Shown: positions 33,374-44,000 of the stretch, one piece after another
Numbering within the stretch: position 1 is the stretch's first letter
Layout of the letters: every line of letters begins with the position of its first letter
NCBI GenBank assembly: GCA_045627385.1
Contig: JAZQNO010000008.1
Span: 1 to 52,050, forward strand
Length of the DNA: 52,050 nt
Source: UBA1757 sp045627385
GTDB lineage: Bacteria > Bacteroidota > Bacteroidia > Bacteroidales > UBA1402
Direction: 5' to 3'
Translations under genes and position numbers: made by a program
Notes under the pieces: model-generated
Databases searched by the model: none
What the model saw: the letters and a program-made list of their open reading frames with translations, nothing else
Told to the model about the DNA's origin: nothing

Positions 33374-34546
33374 ATGAAAAAGTTTCTTGTTTTCGCAGTC
33401 TCCATCCTGACTCTTGCCAGCTGCACCTACAACGGAGTAGTGGAGGAGTACAGCTCCGACAACCAGGCCATCGGTTTCAGCACCTTCGCCGACAAGTCGA
33501 CCAAGGCCACCGTCGGTCCCACCGCTCTGAGCGACATGTACACCCAGTTCGGCGTGTTCGGTTTCAAGGCCGCCACCGTCAACCAGCAGATTTTCGGTGC
33601 TGGCATGGCCGGCGGTACTCCTGTGGAGTATTTCACCGCCGACACGGTCGGCCAGCTGGTCTACACCACAACCGGCACCAAGCCCTCCGATGAGTGGGGC
33701 ACTTTCTCTGCCGGCTGGTTCTACCAGAATGTCCGCTACTGGGACAAACTGGCCACCGGCTACAAGTTCTTTGCCTTTGCTCCCTACGAGGCCACTCCTT
33801 CGCCTGCCTACGGCGCTCTGGCACAGGGTAGCACTGCCGCCAGCATCAAGATTGGTTCGAGCAGCGACATGTACGACATCACTTCGGAGAAGAACCTGGC
33901 TTTCACCGGCGATTCGCTGGTGGGCAAGGAGGAACTCTTTGCCGGTTTCACCAAAGACTACATGTCGGCCTACGACTTCACTACCAAGAGCGGCACCTGC
34001 ACCTTCAGCTTCCACCACCTGCTGACCAAGTTCAATGTGAAGGTCTTCAAGTCGGCCTTCTACCTGGGCGCTCAGGAAATCAAGGTGAAAGACGTGCAGA
34101 TTGTCGGTCTTGCCGAGGAGGGTTACTACGCTTTCACCACCGATTACAGCACCAATGGCTGGACCTGCGGCAGCGACACTGCCCGTGCGCTGAAAGTGAC
34201 CAAGGATTTCTCCCTGACCGATACGCTGCAGAACTACGACTCCTGCTACTGGATTCAGACGCTGATCCTTCCGCAGGCCATCAACTGCAGGGATTCTCTG
34301 GTCAGAGCTTCTGCGGCCACGTTCCAGACCTATGTCTATGTGAACTACAGCATCGGCGAGGAGCTCTACAGTTCCTACTTCGACCTGGCCAAGATTTTCG
34401 ACAGCTCACTTGAAGCGGGCGATACCTTCGACTTCAAGCAGGGTTGCGACTACACGCTGAACATCACCATCGGTCCGGAGCCCATCATCTTCGCTGCCGA
34501 ATGCTCTGCCTGGGACGACCAGTCCGATGCCAGCATCACTTTCTAG
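33374..34546 (+). CDS. Fimbrillin-like lipoprotein 5
   Basis: The ATG at 33374 gives 390 residues with the same MKKF start and lipobox (LTLASCT) as the paralogs; an ATG at 33353 overlaps the previous stop and adds seven residues. It shares CTYNGVVEEY, IGFSTFADKSTKATV, VRYWDKLATGYKFFAFAP, FHHLLTKFNVKV and ITIGPEPIIFAAECSAWDD. It has no SGD loops, unlike subunits 2-4. Last of the four similar subunits. Confidence 0.85.
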   Translation: MKKFLVFAVSILTLASCTYNGVVEEYSSDNQAIGFSTFADKSTKATVGPTALSDMYTQFGVFGFKAATVNQQIFGAGMAGGTPVEYFTADTVGQLVYTTTGTKPSDEWGTFSAGWFYQNVRYWDKLATGYKFFAFAPYEATPSPAYGALAQGSTAASIKIGSSSDMYDITSEKNLAFTGDSLVGKEELFAGFTKDYMSAYDFTTKSGTCTFSFHHLLTKFNVKVFKSAFYLGAQEIKVKDVQIVGLAEEGYYAFTTDYSTNGWTCGSDTARALKVTKDFSLTDTLQNYDSCYWIQTLILPQAINCRDSLVRASAATFQTYVYVNYSIGEELYSSYFDLAKIFDSSLEAGDTFDFKQGCDYTLNITIGPEPIIFAAECSAWDDQSDASITF

Positions 34547-34580
34547 CCAATTCATTTCTCTGAAAAGTAACTGACCCATC

Positions 34581-35765
34581 ATGTTGAAACGCTTCGAAAT
34601 AAAGTCCACCTTACTGCTGGTAGCGGTTTTTGCCGCTGCCTGCAGCAGTGAGGGCTTGAACCGCACCGGGGAGGAGATGCCTAAGTCTCCGATCCGCTTC
34701 GGCCAGAGCTTTGTGGACTATTCCCTGCAGATGGCTCCTGACCAGCCCCAGGATCCGTCCCGCTCCAGTAATGCACCCGAAGGCACCGGAGGCGACAATA
34801 CCTCCGGCGGTGGCGGCGGACAGGGCGAAGGACGCAGTTCCAACATGCTTTCCGTCTATTCCAGTACGATGGGTGTATATGGCTGGTATACCGAAGGTGA
34901 AAAAGCAGAGACTCCGATTTTCAAGAATCAGCTGATCGAGAATTCCGACACGACCGGCAACTGGAGTTATTCACCTGTACAGTACTGGGACAGCGAGACG
35001 GGTTATCGTTTCTATGCCTACGCTCCTCACGTTTCGACGGCCGACAAGTCGGTCGAAATCGATCTCGACAGCACTTCGGGATACCTCAACATCAAAGGCA
35101 TCAACCTGAAGGGGGTCAACCTGCAGTCGCCTTCGGCCACTCCTTCCCAGATAAAGAATTTCCGCTATTCGGGAGACATCGACTGGATGGTGGACCGCCG
35201 TGGAAAGGATGTGGAGGGCACGACCGGCGAGTCGGTGGTCTTCACGCTCGAGCACGTCATGGCCAAGTTCAATGTGCGTGTGCGTCTGTACGAGCCGGTC
35301 GACATGAGCGACATCTTCGAGGATGTGGTCGTCGACAGCCTGTCCATCGGCGAGTTTGTTTCGAGCGCCGAGTTCCGGCAGAACACCTACGACACTCCCT
35401 CCGATGCCGCTGCCTGCCTTTCCGAATGGATCTATGGCGACAGCCCTGCCATGACCACCTTCGAGGCCATTCCCAACGTGTATCTCGAGGACCGTTATCT
35501 CTATCTTATCGAATCGCTCGTGATTCCTCAGATGGTGAACGAAGACATGCAGCTCCGCATGACCTATACCTTTATATATAAGGACGGGGCCAGGGAGACC
35601 TGCGAGTCTGTCGTGAACCTGCACGAGATTTTCGAGGATGTGTTCGACTGCTTCATTTCACACAACACGTACACGCTTTCCATCACGATTGCGCCTCAGG
35701 TGGTCACCTTCGACGCCGGCGCTTCCAAGTGGGAGGAAATCTGTGTAAATCCTTCTGACCGATGA
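34581..35765 (+). CDS. Fimbrillin-like lipoprotein 6, divergent
   Basis: This 394-residue protein has a lipobox VFAAACS. It differs from subunits 2-5 in having a Pro/Ser/Gly-rich stretch (about 50-85, with SGGGGGQGEG) after the N-terminus. It keeps WSYSPVQYWDSETGYRFYAYAP, LEHVMAKFNVRV and APQVVTFDAGASKWEE. The TK/TR-Ala processing motif is not evident, so it may stay anchored or act as an adaptor. Its stop overlaps the next start by four bases. Confidence 0.82.
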   Translation: MLKRFEIKSTLLLVAVFAAACSSEGLNRTGEEMPKSPIRFGQSFVDYSLQMAPDQPQDPSRSSNAPEGTGGDNTSGGGGGQGEGRSSNMLSVYSSTMGVYGWYTEGEKAETPIFKNQLIENSDTTGNWSYSPVQYWDSETGYRFYAYAPHVSTADKSVEIDLDSTSGYLNIKGINLKGVNLQSPSATPSQIKNFRYSGDIDWMVDRRGKDVEGTTGESVVFTLEHVMAKFNVRVRLYEPVDMSDIFEDVVVDSLSIGEFVSSAEFRQNTYDTPSDAAACLSEWIYGDSPAMTTFEAIPNVYLEDRYLYLIESLVIPQMVNEDMQLRMTYTFIYKDGARETCESVVNLHEIFEDVFDCFISHNTYTLSITIAPQVVTFDAGASKWEEICVNPSDR

Positions 35766-36925
35766 ACAGAACAAGCTACATTTTCGTTTGGTTGATTTTC
35801 TCATTGGCTTTTTCTTCCTGCCGTTTCATCGGCCCGGGAGAGCAGTTCGACGAGCAGATCGGATTCAGTGCCAGGCAGTCTGACATGCTCTCTACGCGTG
35901 CCGTATTCACAGACCTCGATGATCTCAAAGACGCCGGTTCCTTCGGCGCCTTTGCCGTGAAGAAAGACGAGCGCACCGACTACGTAGGCTATACATTTGA
36001 CAATCGCGAGGTTTGGTGGAACGACACCGAGTGGACCTACAGCCCCACCAAGTACTGGGACCGCATGTGCCACTACTGGTTCAGCTGCTATGCGCCCTAT
36101 CTGAGCACCGCTTCCAGTGCCACCGACCCCTATCTTTCCTCTGCGCTGACTGTATCGTCCGATCCGGTCAGCTACAGCTATTCTGTGGCCAACATCCCGC
36201 AGTGGCAGAACATCAGCACGGCCTCGGGCGACGCTGCCGCTTTCGATCTGATTGTGGCCGACACGCTCGGTTACGCTGCCGCCGGCAAGGCGCTGGCGGC
36301 CGGCCAGGACCACAGTTTCGAAGGCAGCAACGGCGTGGTCGATCTCGAATTCCACCATGTGCTGGCCAAGCTCACTTTCCAGGCCCGTGTCCGTCTGAAT
36401 CTGATTGCCTACGGCCAGAAGTACTATCTCGACGAGATTTCTCTGGGCAGAGCTTCGGGCGACGCTGCGATTCCCACCGACACCTACCGTACCTACACTC
36501 ACCGTTTCCACACCGGTGCGGAGTCGGCTTTCTCCACTCCAACCTTTGCCAGTGCCGTCACTTACAACGTGATGACCAATGCGGAGGGTATGACCGGCGA
36601 CCTCTACAACGACAACGCTTCTCTGCTGCTATCCACCAGCTACGCGGCCAAGCCTTTCGGCGTGGTGCTGGCTTCGCCTTTCGAGGTGCCCGACGGCAAG
36701 AATCTGTGTGTGACGGTCCGTTATCATATCTACGACGACAAGGGTGTCCGCGAGGAAGAAGACAAGATCCGCACCGTTCCCGTGAGCGGTATCACGAAAA
36801 TCGAATCCGACCATCATTACATCATCTCCATCAACTTCGGCGCCACGGCCTCCATCCAGGTGATGGCAGTCGATGTGGACGACTGGACGCAGACGGAGGT
36901 CAGTGATGAAGTCTATAACTGGTAA
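35762..36925 (+). CDS. Fimbrillin-like lipoprotein 7, divergent
   Basis: This 387-residue protein has a lipobox LAFSSC. Segments: IGFSARQSDMLSTRAVF (processing motif STRA), WTYSPTKYWDRMCHYWFSCYAP and FHHVLAKLTFQARV. The C-terminal strand is altered (FGATASIQVMAVDVDDW). Two ASGDA loops occur. It is coupled to subunit 6 (ATGA) and followed after three bases by the next gene; minor or tip-proximal subunit is a fair guess. Confidence 0.82.
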   Translation: MNRTSYIFVWLIFSLAFSSCRFIGPGEQFDEQIGFSARQSDMLSTRAVFTDLDDLKDAGSFGAFAVKKDERTDYVGYTFDNREVWWNDTEWTYSPTKYWDRMCHYWFSCYAPYLSTASSATDPYLSSALTVSSDPVSYSYSVANIPQWQNISTASGDAAAFDLIVADTLGYAAAGKALAAGQDHSFEGSNGVVDLEFHHVLAKLTFQARVRLNLIAYGQKYYLDEISLGRASGDAAIPTDTYRTYTHRFHTGAESAFSTPTFASAVTYNVMTNAEGMTGDLYNDNASLLLSTSYAAKPFGVVLASPFEVPDGKNLCVTVRYHIYDDKGVREEEDKIRTVPVSGITKIESDHHYIISINFGATASIQVMAVDVDDWTQTEVSDEVYNW

Positions 36926-36928
36926 CCA

Positions 36929-38020
36929 ATGCATACGCCCATGATGAAGCAATTCTCCCATATGGTTCTGCAGACGGCTCTCGGCCTCGGTCTGCTCTCG
37001 GCTTTCTTTGCTTGCCAGAATGAAGAAACCTGCACTGCCGACGACAGTCTGCACATCCGTGTGGATGTGGCCGACCGCCAGGTGGTGACCAAAGCCTACA
37101 GCGCCTATCAGGTCAACGGCGCTTCGCTTGGCCTTTTCACCGTGCCCGACGACCTGCCGGGTCAGTCGCAATTTGTCTACAATGCCACCGACGACGAGTG
37201 GGTGCCTCAGGGCGACTACCGCTACAGCCCTCAGCTGGAGATGGGTTTCATCGCCTATATCCCCTACAGCAGCAATGCCACAGTCAGTTGCGGCAGCCGC
37301 TGGAACAGCCAGCTCAACGTGCTCACCCTGCCCAATCTGCCGGTGTTCAACGAAAAGGACATCTATGTGCTCAACGGCATCAACGATGCCAAGAAGGACC
37401 ACAAGGCCCAGGTGGGCAATTTTGTGGCCAAGTTTCAGACGCTCGATCCCGATCATATCGAAGAAACTACCAACAGCTTGGATTTCAAGATGATTCCGGC
37501 TTCCTGCAAAATAAGTCTGAAGTTTAAGATGGATGCCGACTATGCTCTGTTGCGTACCATCGTGGTCAAGCAGGTGAAGCTGCAGAGCAACGCTTCCACG
37601 GCCAGTCTCACGGCCTCCTACACTTCGGCTTCGACGGCCGCCAGTCCGGTGGCTCCCACCATCGCTCTGACCAGTCCGACGGCCAAGACCACGGAAAAGA
37701 CGCTTCTCTACGACACCGACGACGACGATGTCTGCGATCCGATGACGCTGACCACCACGGCCCAGCTCTACGGCGAGCCTGTTTCGTTTCTGGGATCCAA
37801 CGGCAGCAGCGTGAAGCTGAGCCTTTGGGTGAAGTACGATGTCTACGACGAAGCCGGCCAGCTGACCCGCGAAGACCAGGTGAGTGTGAACGGCAACCTC
37901 AAGCTGCCTTCACCGACGGTGCCCGGCACGCATTACATCTTCACGGTCACGGTCAACCCGAGCTATCTCTACGTTCTTTCGGACAACGATATCGAAAATC
38001 CATATATAATCCTCAACTGA
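36929..38020 (+). CDS. Fimbrillin-like lipoprotein 8, most divergent
   Basis: This protein has 363 residues from the ATG at 36929; ATGs at 36941 and 36944 also keep the signal peptide with lipobox LSAFFAC. It retains DRQVVTKAYSAYQ (possible TKA processing), YRYSPQLEMGFIAYIP in place of the YW-type motif, and DFKMIPASCKISLKFKM where others have FxHxLxKL. A Ser/Thr/Ala-rich loop lies at about 230-260. It ends 13 bases before the giant gene and could be an adaptor between pilus and giant protein; this is inferred only from position and divergence. Confidence 0.72.
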   Translation: MHTPMMKQFSHMVLQTALGLGLLSAFFACQNEETCTADDSLHIRVDVADRQVVTKAYSAYQVNGASLGLFTVPDDLPGQSQFVYNATDDEWVPQGDYRYSPQLEMGFIAYIPYSSNATVSCGSRWNSQLNVLTLPNLPVFNEKDIYVLNGINDAKKDHKAQVGNFVAKFQTLDPDHIEETTNSLDFKMIPASCKISLKFKMDADYALLRTIVVKQVKLQSNASTASLTASYTSASTAASPVAPTIALTSPTAKTTEKTLLYDTDDDDVCDPMTLTTTAQLYGEPVSFLGSNGSSVKLSLWVKYDVYDEAGQLTREDQVSVNGNLKLPSPTVPGTHYIFTVTVNPSYLYVLSDNDIENPYIILN

Positions 38021-38033
38021 TAATATTTCCCAA

Positions 38034-41000
38034 ATGAACCGTTCTACAATGCATAGAATCATCGATTGGAAGCGCTTTGCAGCGCTGATGGTCTTTCTGC
38101 TCTCTCTGGTGCCCGCCGGAGCAGAAATTTACATCGGTGGAGATGTCTATGGCGGTGGCAGTAAAGGTATCGTCGGAACCGACGGCATGTTCGGTACGGA
38201 AGATACCCGTTCTCAGGCCAACCAGACCAATGTGGTCATCCGCGGCGGTACCATTATGGGAAGTGTCTACGGTGGAGGTGAGATGGCAGACGTGTATGGC
38301 GGCACCCACGTGAATCTCGACGGAGCCAACGCTTCGGATGCGATTGTCATCAGCAATGTGTATGGCGGCAACGACAAGGCCGGTGAAGTGACCGGCGACG
38401 CCCTGGTGGAATCTACCTACGGTGCGAGTGAAACGTATCCCATCTATGTCAACAGCCTTTTCGGCGGCGGCAACGGCGACTACGACTACAGTTCGCATAT
38501 CGTGGACGGTGAGGAGACCAATCCCTACGCCGGCATGTCGGCTCCCGACATTGCCAAGACCACCATCCAGCTGCTTTCGGGCTGCTACCATCAGGTGTTC
38601 GGCGGCGGCAACAAGGCCACGGTGACCAGTTCCACCACCATCCGTCTGATCGACAGCACGGCCACGTTCCTGGATGGCGAGGACAATGAGCTTCTGTATC
38701 AGTTTGACCGTGTCTTCGGCGGCAACAACCTTACGGCCATGGCCATACGTCCCACTTGGGACCTGCAGAAGGCCGTTATCAAAAACCTCTATTCGGGCGG
38801 CAACGCCGGCGATATGACCAGCCCCACGGGTATCGTGCTGGCTGTGCAGAGCGACGATGTGAGTGTGAACAATCTCTACGGCGGCTGCCGTATGGCCGAC
38901 GTGAATCCGGCCAAAGCCACTTTCGGTCCGGAGACCGACTATGGTGTCTCTTTCCCGGCCAACTATGCCGCACGCGTGCTTGTGACGGCCGGCAAAATAA
39001 ACAACGTCTATGGCGGCAACGATATTTCGGGCAATGTCTATGGTGGCAATGCCATTGAAATCAGGAGCAGTATCGTGGGCGATGTCTATGGTGGCGGCAA
39101 CGGCTCGTACAACTACACCGACAATGCCGACTGGGTGGCCGCGCATCCCGAAGACGAAGATTTCTTCTACGCGATTCCCGAAGGCCTGACTTCGGCCGAA
39201 GCCCTGAACGAGCATCGGCCCAATGCCGAAAGCGTGTTCATGCACGTTGTCGGTACGGAATCCGATCCCACCTACATTGGCGGCGCTCTCTACTGCGGCG
39301 GCAACAGTGCCACGCTGAAAGTGCTGCCGGGAAGCGCCCTGACCGAGCCTTCGGCTTCGCTCAAGATCGGTTCCTATGTGGTGGCCAAGAATGCCTTCCT
39401 GGGCTCGAACGGTGTCAACATGGTCACTCCCGAGATTCTGGAGACGTATGCCGACAGCGATTTCAGCGGTCTGCAGCTGACGGTATCCGACAATTTCGAA
39501 GAATATATGAGAGGTGCCGAGGTGAGCATCAAGCCTTCGGTGAGCTTCGACAACGATTATGTGACCTATTCCACCAAGTTTGGCAGTCTGTACTGCGGCG
39601 GCAATGTGGGCAGCATGTCGGCTCCCGGTTTCTTCGACTTGAGTTTCCTGCAGAGCCTGGTCATCTACGAAAAGCTGGTGGGCGGCTGCAACAATGCCAA
39701 CGTGGCCGCTTCCGACTACAATGCGGCTCACGAGGGCGGTCTCATCACGCATGCCGACACCAAGGTCATCCTCAATGTGGCCGGCGTGAAGTTTGAGCCC
39801 AAGACCATCAGCTACGATCCGAGCACCAATACCTTCTCCATTGCCAACAATGTGGATGCCGACGGCTACTACATCGGCGGCAACATCTACGGCGGCTGCT
39901 ACAGCAGCGGTTATGTGAACGGCGATGTGGAAATCAACATCACGGCCGAGGCCGTTTCCGAGAATGCAGCCGGTGCCACCCACGACTACAGCGAGCATGC
40001 CTATTCGGTGTTCAACACGGCTCTGTCGGCTTTCGGCGGCGGTTATGGTAAAGATACCGAAATCAGGGGCAACACCTCTATTAATATATACAACAGCGGC
40101 CATATCGTGAAGGCCTACGGCGGCGGCGAGATGGGTGTTGTCAAGGGCAACACCATGGTCAACATCATGGATGGTTCGGCCGAGATTCTCTATGCGGGCG
40201 GTTTCGAAGGTCCGGTCGAGGGCAATACGGCTCTGAGTCTGAACGGCGGCACGGTGTCGAGCGGTTTCGGCGGTGCCTGCAACGCCGACATCAAAGGCTA
40301 CAGCGAGGTCTTCCTGGGCAACAGCGGAAATGCTTCGACCGTCACGGCCAATGTGTTTGGCGGCAACGACTTCGGCGGTTCCATCCTGGGCCTGGGTGTC
40401 CACGAAGGCCAGAACGGCCAGCAGGTAAAGTCGAATACCTATGTATTATATAATAAAGGTGCCATCGGCGGCGGTATCTACGGCGGCTCCTACGGCAACT
40501 ACGACTACAGTGCGGCGCCTTACAGCACCAAGGCTGCCGAGACGGGTTTCAAATATCCTTCTTTCCTGACGGATGTCGAAGTGCTCACGGCCGACACCAT
40601 CGGCAGCAATTCTTTCGTCGACCTGCAGGTGAGCAATGTGGCTGCCGACAAGGTGGCCGGCAACATCTACGGCGGCGGTTACGGTTCGCTCAATGCCAAG
40701 GACGGCAGCGGCAACCAGATGGCCGTGGTGGATATGGAAGACACTTATGTGCTGCTGCGCAGTGCCAACAAGAAAGTGTCTGAAAACATTCTGGGCGGCG
40801 GTTACTATTCTGTCGTCAACCATACGCGCGTGGATGCCTACAGCGGCTACACGGGTGTCATCTACGGCGGTACCTACGGCGCCACGGCTGCCACTGCCGA
40901 GACGCCCCATATGGATCCGGCGGTCAACTATGCCTGCCAGACCACCGAGGTGAATGTCTTCAACGGCATCAACCGCAACGATATGGATGTCTTCGGCGGC

Positions 41001-44000
41001 GGTTCGTATGCCGGCGCTGTCACCACTCAGGTCAATCTCTACGGTGGTACGGTGCGCGACGTCTACGGCGGTTCCAACATGGAAGGTGTCTGCCTGACGA
41101 CCAATGTCTGTGTGCCCGGTGCCGACAATACGGTCACCAACGCGGCTTCTACGGCTGTGGCCAACGCTATCTACGGCGGCGGCTTCGGCGGCGACGACAA
41201 TCTGCCTTGCGACGTGCTCACGTCCAACATCGATTTCGAGTCGGCTACGGCCTATGTGGGCGGCGGCGTCATCTACGGCGGCAACAACAGGAAGCGCGCC
41301 ACCAAGGTTTCCAAGGTTAACATCTGCGTGCCTGTGAAGACGGCTGCCGGCGGTTCGCTGGCCAGTGTCTGCGGCGGCGGCAACGGTCTGAACACCATCA
41401 CCGGCTACACCCACGTCAATCTCAACGAGGGTGCCGAGGTGCGCAACGTCTACGGCGGCGGACGCGACGGTGAGGTCTTCGGCTACTACGACAACAAGGT
41501 TGATGCCACCGACTATTACAACGAGACCGACTATCCCAGAAACGTCTATGCTCACTGGGCCTACACGGCTGCCCAGAGCGACGCTGTCTGGACTTCGGCC
41601 AATGCCGACGGGGTAGAGCCCAACACCAACATCGTCATCAACGAGGGTGCCAAGGCGCAGGCTGTCTACGGTGCCGGCTACGGCGCTCAGGCCACGGTCA
41701 GCGGCAACACCTATGTCTGTCTGAACGGCGGTTATGTGAGCGAAGACATCTACGGCGGCGGTTATTCGGGCAATGTCTATTATCAGACGGCGGCCGACTT
41801 GGGCACCGGCGGTGCCACGCCTGCCAATCAGGACGGCAATGTCTACACCTTTGTCGATGTGCAGGGCGGTTCGGTGCGCAATGTCTACGGCGGTGGTTTC
41901 AACGGCAATGTGGGCAACGATGCCAACGAGGCCGAGACCCGCGTGAGCATCGGCAGCGATGCGGCTACGGTCACCTATGCGGCCGGCGATCCGGCTATCC
42001 GCAACAGCGTCTACGGCGGCGGTTACAAGGGTGCTGTCATCGGCACGGCCTACAGCAAGATGTTCAACGGCCATGTGGGCTATGCCTACGATGGCACCAA
42101 ATACGAAGAGAATCTCAACTACGAGGGCAGCACCGACAATCTGCTCAAGGAGAACGGCAACTTCTTCGGCGGCGGCTTCGGTGAGGGCGCCACGGTGGAC
42201 CACTCCGACGTGGCCTTCTACGGCGGTATACTCCGCAACAGCCTCTACGGCGGCGGTGAAATCGCTGCCATCGGCCGCGGCAGTGTCAACGGCGACAAGG
42301 TGACGGCCACCATCACTCAGGCCGGTTCCACCAGCGTGCAGATGTACGGCGGTCTGGTGGTGGGCGATGTCTTCGGCGGCGGACGCGGTTATGCCATCGA
42401 CGCCTATGGCAACACCAAGACCGGCGAGATCGGCTACTCCGACGGTTACACCTTCGGCACCACCTATGTGGGCATCCACCGCGGAACCATCGGTACGGCT
42501 TCGTCTGTGGCCGACGGCCAGGGCAACGTCTTCGGCGGCGGCAACATCGGTTATGTCTACACGGCTACCGGCACCAAGAGCGATGAGGACGGCTACTACT
42601 ACAATACCAGCGACCTGCTGACCGAGGATATCAAGGTGGTCATCTCGCCCGAGTGCGTGGTGACCGACGGCCCCATCACCATCGGAGGCGTCACCTATCA
42701 GAACGGCGACTATGTGCCCACCGAAGCGCTCGATCTGCTGGCCAGCAACGCTTCCGAATGGGCCAAGATGGACAATCTGGGCATCACCATCGGCAACGCC
42801 ATCTTTGCCGGCGGTAACGTGTCGGCCGGTTCGGACCGTGTCTATGCCAATGCCAAGACGGTCTTCGGCAATGCCACGGCTTCTGTGACCGATGTCTTCA
42901 ACAAGGACTACATCACCATCGGTGACGACGGTATCGGCGGTCTCTACGGCGACGGAAACCTCACCTTTGTGGACGGCTACCGCGAGCTGAACATCTCCAA
43001 CTACGGTACCGACTACTACAACCTCAACAACCAGCTCACCTACGAACAGTACCTGCTGCTGACCGACCGCGAGCGCGCCTATTTCGAGCTGCAGTACCAG
43101 AGCACTTCCAATCACACCTACGAATATTATCAGAACACTTCTCTCCACAACTACACTCCCGAGGGCGGGGAAGAGGTCACCTACAAGCGTGGTCAGAAAG
43201 TGACGGCCGAGACCTTCAACAGTTTCCCGGCCGAAGAGAAGGCCTATTGGGAACAGAGTTCGACTTTCTACGGGCTCAACAACAAGATCAAGGAAGACGA
43301 GTGGAACCTGATGGACACCGTCGAACAAAAGAACTGGGAGCTGCTGGGCTTCTGCACCCTGTATGCCGGCCGTATGGTCAACACCATCCAGCGCGCCGAT
43401 TTCTGCGGTGTGTTCGGCAGCCGTATCGTGCTGCGCGGCGCTCAGGACCGTGTGCCTTCGGTGGTCGACTACACCAACTACACCATCAACCGTGTGAAGG
43501 AGGTCTCGCTCAACCAGCAGCTGTGCCCCAGCACGCCCTCCGATGTGACACTCAAGCACGGCAACTACTTCGGTATCTACAATGTGGTGAACTACCTGGG
43601 CGCTCTGACCAGCGACGTCGACTTCTACAATACTGTCCGTACGACCACCAACGGTGAAGCTGCCTATGCCGCCGACGGTTCCACTTTCTCTGAGTGGAAA
43701 CAGGAAAACCTGAACAACCGCAAGCGCAACAACGGCACCAGTGCCAACGAAGTGGCGCTGGCCTCCGGTGTCTGGTTGGAAATCGTTTCGGAAGAAACGG
43801 AAGAAAACGTCAACGAAGACGGTGAGAAGGAAAAGATCTACGGACCCATCACCGGCGTGGTGGAACTGACGCTGATCAACGTGTCCACCGGCGAAGGCGG
43901 CGGTTACGTCTATGCCAAGAACGTTCATGGCGAGCGCAGCGGGTCGGGCCTGGCCCAAGTCACTCTGACGGCTGCCAACGAAGGCGCCGTGTCGCAGAAA

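Noticed and set aside
38121..42960. Glycine-rich repeats considered as a CRISPR-like or DNA tandem repeat array
   Set aside because: The periodicity is in protein motifs with diverged DNA and variable spacing, and the whole stretch is one open reading frame with a signal peptide.
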